A stretch of 64,000 nt of DNA from Streptomyces tateyamensis (GTDB lineage Bacteria > Actinomycetota > Actinomycetes > Streptomycetales > Streptomycetaceae), in assembly GCF_003205575.1 (NCBI RefSeq), contig NZ_PYBW01000010.1, positions 62,001-126,000 on the forward strand, read 5' to 3'. The notes under the pieces were generated by a model. That model was given only the letters and a program-made list of their open reading frames with translations, made no database searches and was not told the DNA's origin. Shown in pieces: positions 35,801-42,872 of this stretch. The position numbers and the translations under genes were made by a program. The stretch's first letter is position 1; each line of letters opens with the position of its first letter.

Positions 35801-36118
35801 GGCTCCGCCGGGGCCGGCCTGCCGAGGCCCCGGGCCGGGCAAGCTCTGCCGGTCTCCGCGGCCGAGCAGCTCGGGCGAGGCGGCGGGCCCGCCGCCGGCC
35901 GCCGGCAGGGCCAGCGTGGCCCAGCGCTCGGCCGCCTGACCGGCCAGCCACTCGTGGCCCGGACCGATCCCGCCCAGCACCTGGGCCAGCAGCTCGGCCG
36001 AGCAGGCGAACGGGTGCGCACCACCCGTCGGCCGCCCGGTCGCGCCGCGGGCGCGGGCGTCCTCGGCCCAGAGCGCGACCCGACCGCCCAACCGCCACAG
36101 CGCGTGCACCGCGAACAC
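32894..36118 (-). CDS. SNF2-family helicase/ATPase
   Basis: 1074 residues from GTG 36118 (GGAGG eight bases upstream); the GTG at 36127 has its ribosome site too close. The N-terminal about 580 residues include the bacterial SNF2-associated region. The RecA-like core then shows DDMGLGKT (about 612-619), DEAQTVKN (motif II, DEAQ instead of DEAH), TGTPVENRLADLH, and in lobe 2 SLKAGGTGLNLTAANQV and DRAHRIGQRRTVQV. Such proteins translocate on duplex DNA and remodel bound proteins or RNA polymerase, as RapA does. It is followed by a coupled 61-residue ORF. Confidence 0.92.
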   Translation of the reverse strand: MFAVHALWRLGGRVALWAEDARARGATGRPTGGAHPFACSAELLAQVLGGIGPGHEWLAGQAAERWATLALPAAGGGPAASPELLGRGDRQSLPGPGPRQAGPGGAAAVAPGVRRPPGGVALRSWRVPVLEFGAAESAQLLGELFDPRWALTTSEVPEVCRVDVAYGASLRWLTGVHDLAWRLAGAGQVLPGLARTPDGGGTARWLPAPDAAPRREAAALAAGCPRVLRGERSGAELLDEVLAALTDCEVRVRLAARLGDGGSAAEEWFAALGGPDGAVAGHPAELDRLGMQLAHWYGPADAAVRLCFRVVEPLGPDPADPEGRAVGEHWRIDFLLQAVDEPSLLVPAAGLWAGGAALAAFERHTADPRAGFLAELDRAARCRPALFAGLREPRPKALTLDRDEVLDFLRESAPELTEAGFGVLLPTWWQRRPRLGMALSLHGPATAAVPRAERLDRDALLAFRWQLALDGEPLTEQELAELAAAKRGLVRIRGQWIEVDARQLGVAVDFLARQGSGEGPPGPLLRLALDFGALVAGLPVGAVRAAGVLGELLDGGGAGGTGAAGAAGMAGAADPGVGAEVRLPAEFGAVLRPYQQRGVAWLDALSRLGLGAVLADDMGLGKTVQTLALLAAEHARRPGAAPGEQPTLLVCPMSLIANWRREAARFAPMLRVHVHHGADRRQHGELQAAVAGADLVITSYGVLQRDAPQLRALRWHRVIADEAQTVKNSATAQSRALRSIPAAHRIALTGTPVENRLADLHALLDFANPGLLGSAAAFKERYAVPVEQQGSPVRGAELRRRTGPFLLRRRKDDPAVLPELPAKEEMTVWCSLTAEQAGLYQAVVADLLHRLRGTKGVERKGAVLGAIGRLKQVCNHPAQLLHDGSPVAGRSGKVARLEELLTEALAEGDRTLVFTQYAEFGTMLHRHLAERLDTEVLHLHGRLGARRREELISRFQRPDGPGVFLLSLKAGGTGLNLTAANQVVHLDRWWNAAVEEQATDRAHRIGQRRTVQVRRFVCAGTVEERIAEMIEGKRALARTAVADGERWLTELSTGELRELLTLSQEALAEAEVTA

Positions 36119-36173
36119 CCGGGCCACCTCCTCACAGGCACCTTAACCAGCACGGAAGACATCCCCGGCGCTT

Positions 36174-36193
36174 GTGGTTGAACTTTGAACCAC
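36174..36193. promoter_or_regulatory. palindrome upstream of the YceI gene
   Basis: GTGGTTGAACTTTGAACCAC is a 20-base near-perfect palindrome in an AT-rich patch, 59 bases upstream of the YceI start. Its form suits a MarR-type dimer. It also lies between two divergent genes, so either could be controlled. Confidence 0.6.
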
Positions 36194-36251
36194 CTAGGAC
36201 TATGGTGGAGCCAAGAAGTTGAAGACTAAACAAACGATCGAGGAGCTCGTC

Positions 36252-36872
36252 ATGGGTCTGTTCAGCCGCAAGAGCGACACCGCCGCTGCCACCACCGCCG
36301 TCGCCGCCGCACCCACCCCGGCACCGGTCGCCGACCTCGCGCACCTGTCCGGCGACTACACCATCGACACCACGCACAGCCGGCTCGGCTTCAGCGTCCG
36401 GCACGCGATGGTCACCAACGTCCGCGGCGAGTTCGCCGAGTGGGAGGGCGTCCTGCACCTGGACGGCAGCAACCCGGCCAACTCCACCGCCGAGCTCACC
36501 ATCCAGGTCGCCAGCATCAACACCGGCAACGAGCAGCGTGACGGCCACCTGCGCACCGGTGACTTCTTCGAGGTCGAGACCCACCCGCTGATCAGCTTCC
36601 GCAGCACCGGCACCGAGCAGCTGGACGCCGAGACCTACCGGATGACCGGCGAGCTGACCATCAAGGGCACCACCCGCCCGGTCACCCTGGACCTGGAGTA
36701 CACCGGCACCGCCACCGACCCGTACGGCCTGCAGCGCCTGGGCTTCGAGGGCCGCACCACGGTCGACCGCACCGACTTCGGCCTGACCTACAACGCGGCG
36801 CTGGAGACCGGCGGCGTGCTGATCGGCGAGAAGGTCAAGCTGAGCTTCGACATCTCCGCCGTCCGCTCCTGA
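36252..36872 (+). CDS. YceI-family lipid/polyisoprenoid-binding protein
   Basis: 206 residues. The YceI fold is clear: YTIDTTHSRLGFSVRHAMVTNVRG, split here as YTIDTTHSRLGFSVRH, then HLRTGDFFEVETHPLISF and FGLTYNAALETGGVLIGEKV. It forms a lipocalin-like barrel that binds isoprenoids such as quinone precursors. The N terminus has no signal peptide but a 40-residue Ala/Thr/Pro linker. ATG 36252 has GAGGAG six bases upstream. It is induced in other actinobacteria by MarR regulators, which fits the upstream palindrome. Confidence 0.9.
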   Translation: MGLFSRKSDTAAATTAVAAAPTPAPVADLAHLSGDYTIDTTHSRLGFSVRHAMVTNVRGEFAEWEGVLHLDGSNPANSTAELTIQVASINTGNEQRDGHLRTGDFFEVETHPLISFRSTGTEQLDAETYRMTGELTIKGTTRPVTLDLEYTGTATDPYGLQRLGFEGRTTVDRTDFGLTYNAALETGGVLIGEKVKLSFDISAVRS

Positions 36873-36978
36873 CCCTGGGCCCACCGCCCCAGGACCACCA
36901 CCCCGAGCGCCCTCCCGACGGCCCCCGGACCTGCCGATGCGGCAGGATGACCGGGGGCCAGGAGAGAAGGGGGACGCG

Positions 36979-37911
36979 GTGGAGCTTCGCCAGCTGCGCT
37001 ACTTCGTGACGGTGGCCGAGGAGCTGCACTTCGGCCGCGCCGCCGACCGCCTGGTCATCGGCCAGCCCGCGGTCAGCCAGCAGATCCGGCGCCTGGAGCG
37101 GGAGTTGAAGGTCGAGCTGTTCGACCGCTCGCCCCGCACGGTGCGCCTGACCCCGGCCGGGGAGGCCTTCCTGCCCGCGGCCCGCGCGGTACTCGGCGCC
37201 GCGGACTCGGCCCGCGCGGTGGCCGCCGACCTGGCCGCCGCGGGCGCCGCCGGCCGGCTCGGACGGTTCCGGCTGGGCACCATCACCGGCCTCGGCGACC
37301 GGCTGGACCGCATCCTGGACGCCTTCGAACGCCAAGCCCCGGACATCCGGGTGGAGTTGACCGCCGTCCCGGTCCGCGAGCGGCTCGCCCGCCTGACCGA
37401 CGGCAGCCTGGACGCCGCCTTCGTCCGCGGCGCGCTCCCCGAGCACTGCCCCGAACTGCAGTTGCTCCCGCTCTGGCGGGACGCACTGGTGGCCGCCGTG
37501 CCGGCCCGCCACCCCCTGGCCCGCCGCCCCGCCCTGCACCTGGCCGAACTCGCCGAGCTCCCGCTGCGGTTGACCGAGCGCGGCAACCACCCCGCCCTGG
37601 TCGACCTGGTGCTCGGCAGCTGCCGCGCGGCCGGCTTCGACCCCGTCCCGGGCCCCACCACCGGCAACCTGCAGGACACCCTGGCAGCCCTCGGCACCGG
37701 CGCCCCGATGTGGACCGTGGTCTACGCCGCCAACGCCCGAATCATGCGGGTCCCCCGGGTGGCCTTCGTACCCTTCACCGACCCCGGCCTCGCCCTGGAC
37801 ACCGCGCTGATGCTGCGCCGAGGGCCGCGCCCGCCCGCCCTCGAGCTGCTGCTCGCCGCCTGCCGATCGGCCCCGGAACCCGCTGCCACCAGCGACGATC
37901 AGGATTCGTGA
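36979..37911 (+). CDS. LysR-family transcriptional regulator
   Basis: 310 residues from GTG 36979. The N-terminal HTH (ELRQLRYFVTVAEELHFGRAADRL, split as ELRQLRYFVTVAEELHFGRA) is followed by a linker helix and the two-lobed periplasmic-binding-like effector domain. It lies downstream of YceI and upstream of a tautomerase on the same strand. Regulation of either gene is possible, since LysR genes usually face their target divergently, which is not the case here. A frame extending to 36937 is rejected. Confidence 0.88.
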   Translation: MELRQLRYFVTVAEELHFGRAADRLVIGQPAVSQQIRRLERELKVELFDRSPRTVRLTPAGEAFLPAARAVLGAADSARAVAADLAAAGAAGRLGRFRLGTITGLGDRLDRILDAFERQAPDIRVELTAVPVRERLARLTDGSLDAAFVRGALPEHCPELQLLPLWRDALVAAVPARHPLARRPALHLAELAELPLRLTERGNHPALVDLVLGSCRAAGFDPVPGPTTGNLQDTLAALGTGAPMWTVVYAANARIMRVPRVAFVPFTDPGLALDTALMLRRGPRPPALELLLAACRSAPEPAATSDDQDS

Positions 37912-38024
37912 TCGCTGCCAGACGGTTTCGGGTCTGGGTCGGCGAGCCCTCGGCTGGTGGACTTGGTCCATCGGCGAGACGCCCCGGAACCCCCGGCGGC
38001 GAGGCCGCGAACCGAGGAGCAGAC

Positions 38025-38207
38025 ATGCCGATCGTCACCGTGCAGCAGGGCCCCCGCGACGTCGCGCTCAAGCGCGAGCTGGTCGCCCGGATCACCGACG
38101 CCTTCGTCGACGCGTACCAGATCCCGGCCGAGACCGTGCAGGTCTGGATCCACGAGGTACCGACCGACAGCTGGGGCGCGGCCGGCAAGCTCGTCGCCGA
38201 CAAGTAG
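38025..38207 (+). CDS. 4-oxalocrotonate tautomerase-family enzyme
   Basis: 60 residues. Pro1 after the initiator Met (MPIVTVQQGPRDVALKREL) is the catalytic base of the family. The sequence continues with VARITDAFVDAYQIP and ends with VWIHEVPTDSWGAAGKL. These small enzymes assemble as hexamers and catalyse enol-keto isomerisation in aromatic catabolism; the substrate here is unknown. The frame is open much further upstream, but the Pro1 requirement and the preceding GAGGAGCAGAC fix the start. Confidence 0.9.
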   Translation: MPIVTVQQGPRDVALKRELVARITDAFVDAYQIPAETVQVWIHEVPTDSWGAAGKLVADK

Positions 38208-38233
38208 CGGCCAGGCAACCGACAACCAGCCTG

Positions 38234-39205
38234 CTACCGAAGTCCGTTGACCACCGCCGCGTCCTCCGCCGCCAGCCAGCAGGCCCGCGGCGGGGTCAAC
38301 CAGCCCTCCCGCTCGCCGAGTTCGGCCGCCGCCTCGAGCAGCAGCGGCAGCCCCTCGGGGGTCGAGCCGGGGCGGTGCACCAGGCTGACCAGGGTGACCG
38401 GCACCGGATCCACCAGGGGACGGGTGACCGCGCCGGGCAGCTCGGGGCCGCCGACCGTGGTCAGCATCGGCGTCCCGTGCCGGTCCAGGTAGCGCGCCGT
38501 CTCCGTCGCCCCCACCGGCGGCGGCAGCGCCGGCGCTGCGGTCAACCCGTGTGCCGCCAGCAGCCGTTCACCGAAAGCGGTCCACTCAGAGGTGGCCGGA
38601 TTGCCCGCGCAGACGTCCACCGGGTGCCCGGCCAGCTCGGCCAGCCGGATCGCCGCCCGGCCGGCCAGCGGGTGCCGCTCGGGCAGGAGCAGCGCCACCT
38701 GCTCCAGCCGGACCGGGTGGCCCACCAGGCGTTCGCGCAGCGCCGCCGGCAGCCCGGCGAACCAGCCGAACGAGACGTCCAGCCGTTCCGCGAGCAACTC
38801 GCGGGCCCCGGCAGCCAGACCGCCGTGGTAACGGGCCATCAGCTGCAGCTCCGGATCCGCCGCCCGAACGGCCGTCAGCAACCGCTCGGCCGTCAGGTCC
38901 TCGCCGGTCACCGCGCTGTTCAGGTCCAGCAGCAGGACCCGGTCCGCCACCGGGGCCAGCATCTCCTCCTGCAGCGCCAGCAGGCGGCGGGCCTGCGGCA
39001 GTAGCCGCTCCCCGGCCGCGGTGAGCAGCACGCTGCGGGTGGTGCGGGCGAACAGCTGGCGGTCCAGCAGCCGTTCCAGGGTCCTGACGTCCCGGCTGAG
39101 CGCCTGCTGGGCCAGGTGCAGGCGGGACGCCGCGTGCCCGAAGTGCAGCGTCTCGGCGACCGCGACGAAGCCACGCAGCAGGCGTGGATGCAGGTCGACG
39201 GGCAT
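38234..39205 (-). CDS. LysR-family transcriptional regulator
   Basis: 323 residues. HTH at 5-62 (HPRLLRGFVAVAETLHFGHA, then RLHLAQQALSRDVRTLE); the effector domain is divergent from typical LysR. It is divergent from the MFS gene at 39332 with 126 bases between starts, the classic LysR arrangement, so it probably controls that transporter. It faces the tautomerase gene with a 26-base gap. Confidence 0.88.
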   Translation of the reverse strand: MPVDLHPRLLRGFVAVAETLHFGHAASRLHLAQQALSRDVRTLERLLDRQLFARTTRSVLLTAAGERLLPQARRLLALQEEMLAPVADRVLLLDLNSAVTGEDLTAERLLTAVRAADPELQLMARYHGGLAAGARELLAERLDVSFGWFAGLPAALRERLVGHPVRLEQVALLLPERHPLAGRAAIRLAELAGHPVDVCAGNPATSEWTAFGERLLAAHGLTAAPALPPPVGATETARYLDRHGTPMLTTVGGPELPGAVTRPLVDPVPVTLVSLVHRPGSTPEGLPLLLEAAAELGEREGWLTPPRACWLAAEDAAVVNGLR

Positions 39206-39331
39206 GCGGCCCACCGTAGCAGCGATTGACAACAGGGATGCGTCAATAGTTCGGAACAGGTGTTGGACCCCGCCGGCCACCGGCCACGAGGCTTGGGGCA
39301 TCCCCGCACGCCCTCTCCGGCCTGGAGCCCC

Positions 39332-40573
39332 GTGACCTCGCCTGCCCCCGCCGCCGCCCCTGCCACCGCCGCCGCGCTGCCCCTGTTCACCACCTACCGC
39401 CGGGTGTTCGACCCACCCGGCGCCCTGGCCTTCACCCTGGCCGGCCTGGTCGGCCGGCTCGGCTACTCGATGCTGGGCGTGGCGATGCTGACCGCCATCG
39501 TCAGCAGCGGCCACTCCTACGCCCTGGCCGGCGCCGTCAGCGCCGCCGGACTGGCGGGTGTGGCACTCGGCCTGCCGCTGCTCGGGCGGTTGGTCGACCG
39601 GTACGGACAACGCCGCGTCGCGGTGCCCGCCGCCCTGTGCTCCGCACTGCCGCGCACGGCCGCGCCGTTCCTGATCCACTTCGCGGCTCCCGGCTGGCTG
39701 CTCTGCCTGGCCGCCTTCGCCGCCTCCTGCGCGCCCAACCTGGGCGGCATGGCCCGGGCCCGCTGGACCCACCTGCACCACGCCGACCCCGGCCTGCTGC
39801 ACAGCGCCAACTCCCTGGAGCAGACCCTCGACGAGGTCTGCTTCACCCTCGGACCGGTCCTCGGCGCACTGCTCTGCGGCGGCGGCAGCCCGGCCGCCGG
39901 GCTGCTGCTGGTCTCGCTGCTCAGCACCGCCGGCGCGCTGCTCTTCGCCGCCCAACGGCGTACCGAGCCACCCGTCGCGCCGGCCCCGGCCGGCGGCACC
40001 GGCTTCCCGCTCCGCGCCCCGGGCGCCGCGCTGCTGGTGGCCGTCTTCGGTACCACCGGGATCGTCTTCGGCGCCATGGAGATCACCACCCTGGCCTGGT
40101 CCCGGGCGCACGGGCACCAGGCGGCCACCGGGCTGCTGCTCGGGCTCCAGGCCGCCGGCTCCGGCCTCTCCGGCCTGGTGCTCGGACTGCGCCCGGCCCA
40201 CGGCGCGCCGTATCGCCGCCTGCTGCTCGGGCTGACCGCGATGGCCGCGGCCCTGCTGCTCCCGCTCGCGGTGGTACTGCTGGGCGGCGGCCCGGTGCCG
40301 CTGGGCCTGGCCCTCTTCCTGGCCGGCACCGGCACCGCGCCGACCATGGTGACCGGGATGACGCTGCTCCAGCGCGTCCTGCCCGCCGCCGCCCTCAACG
40401 AGGGGATGGCGATCGCGGTCTGCGGGATCGTGGTGGGCATCTCGGCCGGCTCCGCAGTGGGCGGCCTGGCGGCCCAGCACACCCCGGGCGGCACCGGCTT
40501 CGCCCTGCCCGCCGCGGCCGCAGCCCTGGCCCTGCTGCTCGCACTGACCGGCCGCCGGGCGTTCGAGCACTGA
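39332..40573 (+). CDS. MFS transporter
   Basis: 413 residues from GTG 39332 (GGAG upstream). About twelve membrane helices; RLVDRYGQRRVAV is the loop 2-3 motif. It resembles the sugar-efflux/drug group, with SLEQTLDEVCFTLGPVLGALL (split SLEQTLDEVCF and LGPVLGALL) typical of a streptomycete exporter family. It is divergent from the LysR gene and probably regulated by it. The last codons run into a 26-bp tandem-repeat array. Confidence 0.86.
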   Translation: MTSPAPAAAPATAAALPLFTTYRRVFDPPGALAFTLAGLVGRLGYSMLGVAMLTAIVSSGHSYALAGAVSAAGLAGVALGLPLLGRLVDRYGQRRVAVPAALCSALPRTAAPFLIHFAAPGWLLCLAAFAASCAPNLGGMARARWTHLHHADPGLLHSANSLEQTLDEVCFTLGPVLGALLCGGGSPAAGLLLVSLLSTAGALLFAAQRRTEPPVAPAPAGGTGFPLRAPGAALLVAVFGTTGIVFGAMEITTLAWSRAHGHQAATGLLLGLQAAGSGLSGLVLGLRPAHGAPYRRLLLGLTAMAAALLLPLAVVLLGGGPVPLGLALFLAGTGTAPTMVTGMTLLQRVLPAAALNEGMAIAVCGIVVGISAGSAVGGLAAQHTPGGTGFALPAAAAALALLLALTGRRAFEH

Positions 40574-40678
40574 CCAGCCGCCGGGCGTCCGAGCACCGAG
40601 CCGCCGCCGGGAGTTGGAGCGCTGACCGGCCGCCGGGCGCCCGAGCACCGAGCCGCCGCCGGGAATCCGAGCCCTGAC
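40565..40678. repeat. 26-bp tandem repeat, about 4.4 copies
   Basis: Units GAGCACTGACCAGCCGCCGG+6 bases, each 26 long, repeat from the last codons of the MFS gene into the gap. Odd and even units alternate (CTGAC versus CCGAG), suggesting a higher-order 52-bp period. Another copy-like GAGCACTGACCG lies near 40718. Confidence 0.85.
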
Positions 40679-40759
40679 GGCGCACCATGGCCGGGACCCC
40701 CCACCGCTTCCGGTTCGAGCACTGACCGCCCGTCAGTGGCCCCGGCTACCGTTGCCGGC

Positions 40760-41242
40760 ATGGGGAACGGGATCACGTACCGGCGCGGTGACGCCACCAG
40801 CCCGCAGGCCAAGGGGCCGAAAGTGATCGGACACGTCTGCAACGACCTCGGCGGCTGGGGCAAGGGTTTCGTGCTGGCCCTGTCCCGCCGCTGGCCCGAG
40901 CCGGAGGCGGCCTACCGGCGCTGGTACCGCGAGCGGGCCGGCAACGACTTCGGGCTCGGCGCCGTGCAACTGGTCCAGGTGGCCCCGGACACCTGGGTGG
41001 CCAACCTGGTCGGCCAGCGCGGCATCCGCACCGGCCGCTCCACCGGCGCCCCGGTCCGCTACCAGGCGATCGGCACCGCACTGGACCGGCTCGCCGACCT
41101 GGTCCTCCCGCTCCAGGCCTCGGTCCACCTCCCCCGGATCGGCTGCGGGCTGGCGGGCGGCCGCTGGGAGCTGGTCGAACCGCTGGTCACCGCCCGCCTC
41201 ACCGACCGGGGCATCCCGGTGACGGTGTACGACCAGGACTGA
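40760..41242 (+). CDS. macro-domain-like (Appr-1-p processing type) protein
   Basis: 160 residues. YRRGDATSPQAKGPKVIGHV and CNDLGGWGKGFVLALSRRW resemble the ADP-ribose-binding loops of ALC1/TARG1-type and phage-like macro domains, in which CND and GGWGKG replace the classic AAN and GGGVDG motifs; HLPRIGCGLAGGRWE is the typical C-terminal phosphate loop. TARG1-like members remove ADP-ribose from glutamate or nucleic acid. It is distinct from the MacroD-type gene at 27425. No ribosome site is visible before ATG 40760. Confidence 0.8.
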   Translation: MGNGITYRRGDATSPQAKGPKVIGHVCNDLGGWGKGFVLALSRRWPEPEAAYRRWYRERAGNDFGLGAVQLVQVAPDTWVANLVGQRGIRTGRSTGAPVRYQAIGTALDRLADLVLPLQASVHLPRIGCGLAGGRWELVEPLVTARLTDRGIPVTVYDQD

Positions 41243-41251
41243 TCCGGGCTG

Positions 41252-41782
41252 CTACGGCTGCGTCCAGGTGTACTCGTACTCCGGCAGTTCGCCGGCGCCC
41301 GGGAAGTGGGTGGTGCGGGAGTCGGTGCGGTGGCCGCCGGCCCGTTCGTAGAAGGCGATGGCGCGGTGGTTGTCGGCCAGCACCTCCAGGTAGAGCGGGG
41401 CGCCGGGGTGGCTGCGGGCAGTCTCCGCCCGCAGCGCCCCGAGCAGTGCGCCGCCCAGCCCCGCGCCGGTGCGCCCCGGCCGCACGTGCAGGTTGTCCAG
41501 CAGCACCCGCCCGTCCGGCTGCGGCACCAGGTAGCCGAAGCCGAGCAGGTCGCCGTCGCCGGACTCGGCCAGCAGCAGCACCGGTTGGGCGGCCGGCTCG
41601 CCGTAGTCCGCCTCCAGCCGCAGTTCCCACAGCTCGGCGCGCTGCGCGGCCAGCCCGTCGCCGAGCACCGCGGGCGGCACGATCCCGGCGTAGGCGGTCC
41701 GCCAGCTCTCCGCGTGGAGCGCCGCCACCGCGGGCGCGTCCGCCGGACCGCCGGGCCGTATCGAAAGTTCGTCTTCGATCAT
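41252..41782 (-). CDS. GNAT-family N-acetyltransferase
   Basis: 176 residues. Acetyl-CoA loop VRPGRTGAGLGGALL (Q/R-X-X-G-X-G/A) and motif B LEVLADNHRAIAFYERAG are typical. The substrate is unknown. ATG 41782 is chosen (AGG at a usual distance); in-frame ATGs at 41791 and 41836 exist. It is divergent from the GAACGCGTTC-regulated promoter at 41822. Confidence 0.85.
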   Translation of the reverse strand: MIEDELSIRPGGPADAPAVAALHAESWRTAYAGIVPPAVLGDGLAAQRAELWELRLEADYGEPAAQPVLLLAESGDGDLLGFGYLVPQPDGRVLLDNLHVRPGRTGAGLGGALLGALRAETARSHPGAPLYLEVLADNHRAIAFYERAGGHRTDSRTTHFPGAGELPEYEYTWTQP

Positions 41783-41821
41783 GATTCCCATCCTGGCACG
41801 CCCTGCGATCCGCCCAACAGA

Positions 41822-41883
41822 CTTGAACGCGTTCAAGATGATCGCTACTGTCTAGCTGCCAAGGGAGATTGAACGCGTTCGAA
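41822..41883 (+). promoter_or_regulatory. promoter framed by two GAACGCGTTC palindromes
   Basis: CTTGAACGCGTTCAAG (41822-41837) is a perfect 16-bp palindrome; TTGAACGCGTTCGAA (41869-41883) is a second one. TTGAAC (41823-41828) and TACTGT (41846-41851) are 17 bases apart, a good sigma-70-type promoter overlapping the first operator. TetR-type regulation is implied. Confidence 0.68.
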
Positions 41884-41896
41884 ACGAGGGGTCCCC

Positions 41897-41959
41897 ATGT
41901 CGTCCGCCAGTACGCCCATCGACACCAGTTGGATCCGGTCCCGAAGGGCCGCCGGCTGA
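41897..41959 (+). CDS. 20-codon leader or truncated gene start
   Basis: MSSASTPIDTSWIRSRRAAG follows GAGGGG at a good distance and directly follows the double-operator promoter. The stop is at 41957. DTSWIR is reminiscent of the N terminus of type II thioesterases, so this may be the 5' end of a lost target gene. Alternatively it is a leader peptide of the tetR transcript, since a hairpin and then tetR follow. Confidence 0.4.
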   Translation: MSSASTPIDTSWIRSRRAAG

Positions 41960-41980
41960 TGGCACCTCACCTCGGCGGGT

Positions 41981-42017
41981 GGTGGCACCGCAGGCGGAGG
42001 GGATCTGCGGTGCCACC
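41981..42017 (+). terminator. hairpin between the short ORF and tetR
   Basis: GGTGGCACCGCAG pairs perfectly with CTGCGGTGCCACC (13 bp, 11-base loop), just before tetR. It could end or attenuate transcription from the double-operator promoter. Confidence 0.65.
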
Positions 42018-42038
42018 GCTCGGCTAGGCTCGACAGCC

Positions 42039-42839
42039 ATGGGCGAGCAGACCGGGATGGACCAGCAGGACACCGAGCAGGCGGGGACCGCCGGGCCCAC
42101 CGGGCCTGACCAGCCGCAGGCCGCCGAGCTGCCGGGCGGGCGGGCCCGCCCGAAGACCGGCAAGAGCGAGCAGACCCGGGCGCTGATCCTGGACACCGCG
42201 ATGCGGCTGTTCCAGGAGCGCGGTTACGAGAAGACCACGATGCGGGCGATCGCCACCGAGGCGGGCGTCTCGGTCGGCAACGCGTACTACTACTTCGCGG
42301 CCAAGGAGTTCCTGATCCAGGGCTTCTACGACCAGATGACCCACGATCACGCCGCCGACGCCGCCCGCCGGATGGCGCACACCCGCGACTTCGCCGAGCG
42401 GCTGCAGATCGCCCTGGAGTCCTGGATCGACACCGCCGCGCCGTACCACGAGTTCTCGGCCCAGTTCTTCCGCACCGCCGCCGACCCGTCCAGCTCGCTC
42501 AGCCCGTTCTCCAACGAGTCGCACCCGGCCCGGGCCACCGCCGTGGCACTCTTCCGCGACGTGCTGACCGGCTCCGAACTGGCCCCCAAGCTGGACGCCG
42601 AACTGGCCGACCTGCTCCCCGAACTCCTCTGGTTGCACCTGATGATCGTGGTGCTCTACTGGGTCTTCGACCGCACCCCGGACACCGAGCGGACCCGCGA
42701 GTTCGTCCGCCGCTCCACCCCGATGGCGGGCCGGGTGATCAACCTGTCCCGCTACCGGGTCTTCCGCCCGATCGTGCGCGACGCCAAGGGCCTGATCCAG
42801 GACTTCATCCTGCCGACCATCGGCCGCACCGCGAAGTGA
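42039..42839 (+). CDS. TetR-family transcriptional regulator
   Basis: 266 residues. A low-complexity N-terminal 40 residues precedes the HTH (about 45-95: ALILDTAMRLFQERGYEKTT, MRAIATEAGVSVGNAYYYF). A helical ligand domain follows. The likely targets are the two GAACGCGTTC palindromes 160-215 bases upstream. ATG 42057 is an alternative start. Ligand unknown. Confidence 0.88.
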   Translation: MGEQTGMDQQDTEQAGTAGPTGPDQPQAAELPGGRARPKTGKSEQTRALILDTAMRLFQERGYEKTTMRAIATEAGVSVGNAYYYFAAKEFLIQGFYDQMTHDHAADAARRMAHTRDFAERLQIALESWIDTAAPYHEFSAQFFRTAADPSSSLSPFSNESHPARATAVALFRDVLTGSELAPKLDAELADLLPELLWLHLMIVVLYWVFDRTPDTERTREFVRRSTPMAGRVINLSRYRVFRPIVRDAKGLIQDFILPTIGRTAK

Positions 42840-42872
42840 GGACCGGATCCGCCGGCAGATCCGGACCCGGCG

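Noticed and set aside
32709-36098. A 1129-codon frame overlapping the SNF2 helicase
   Set aside because: Only its last 61 codons, starting at ATG 32894, are supported; the rest is an out-of-frame shadow of the helicase.
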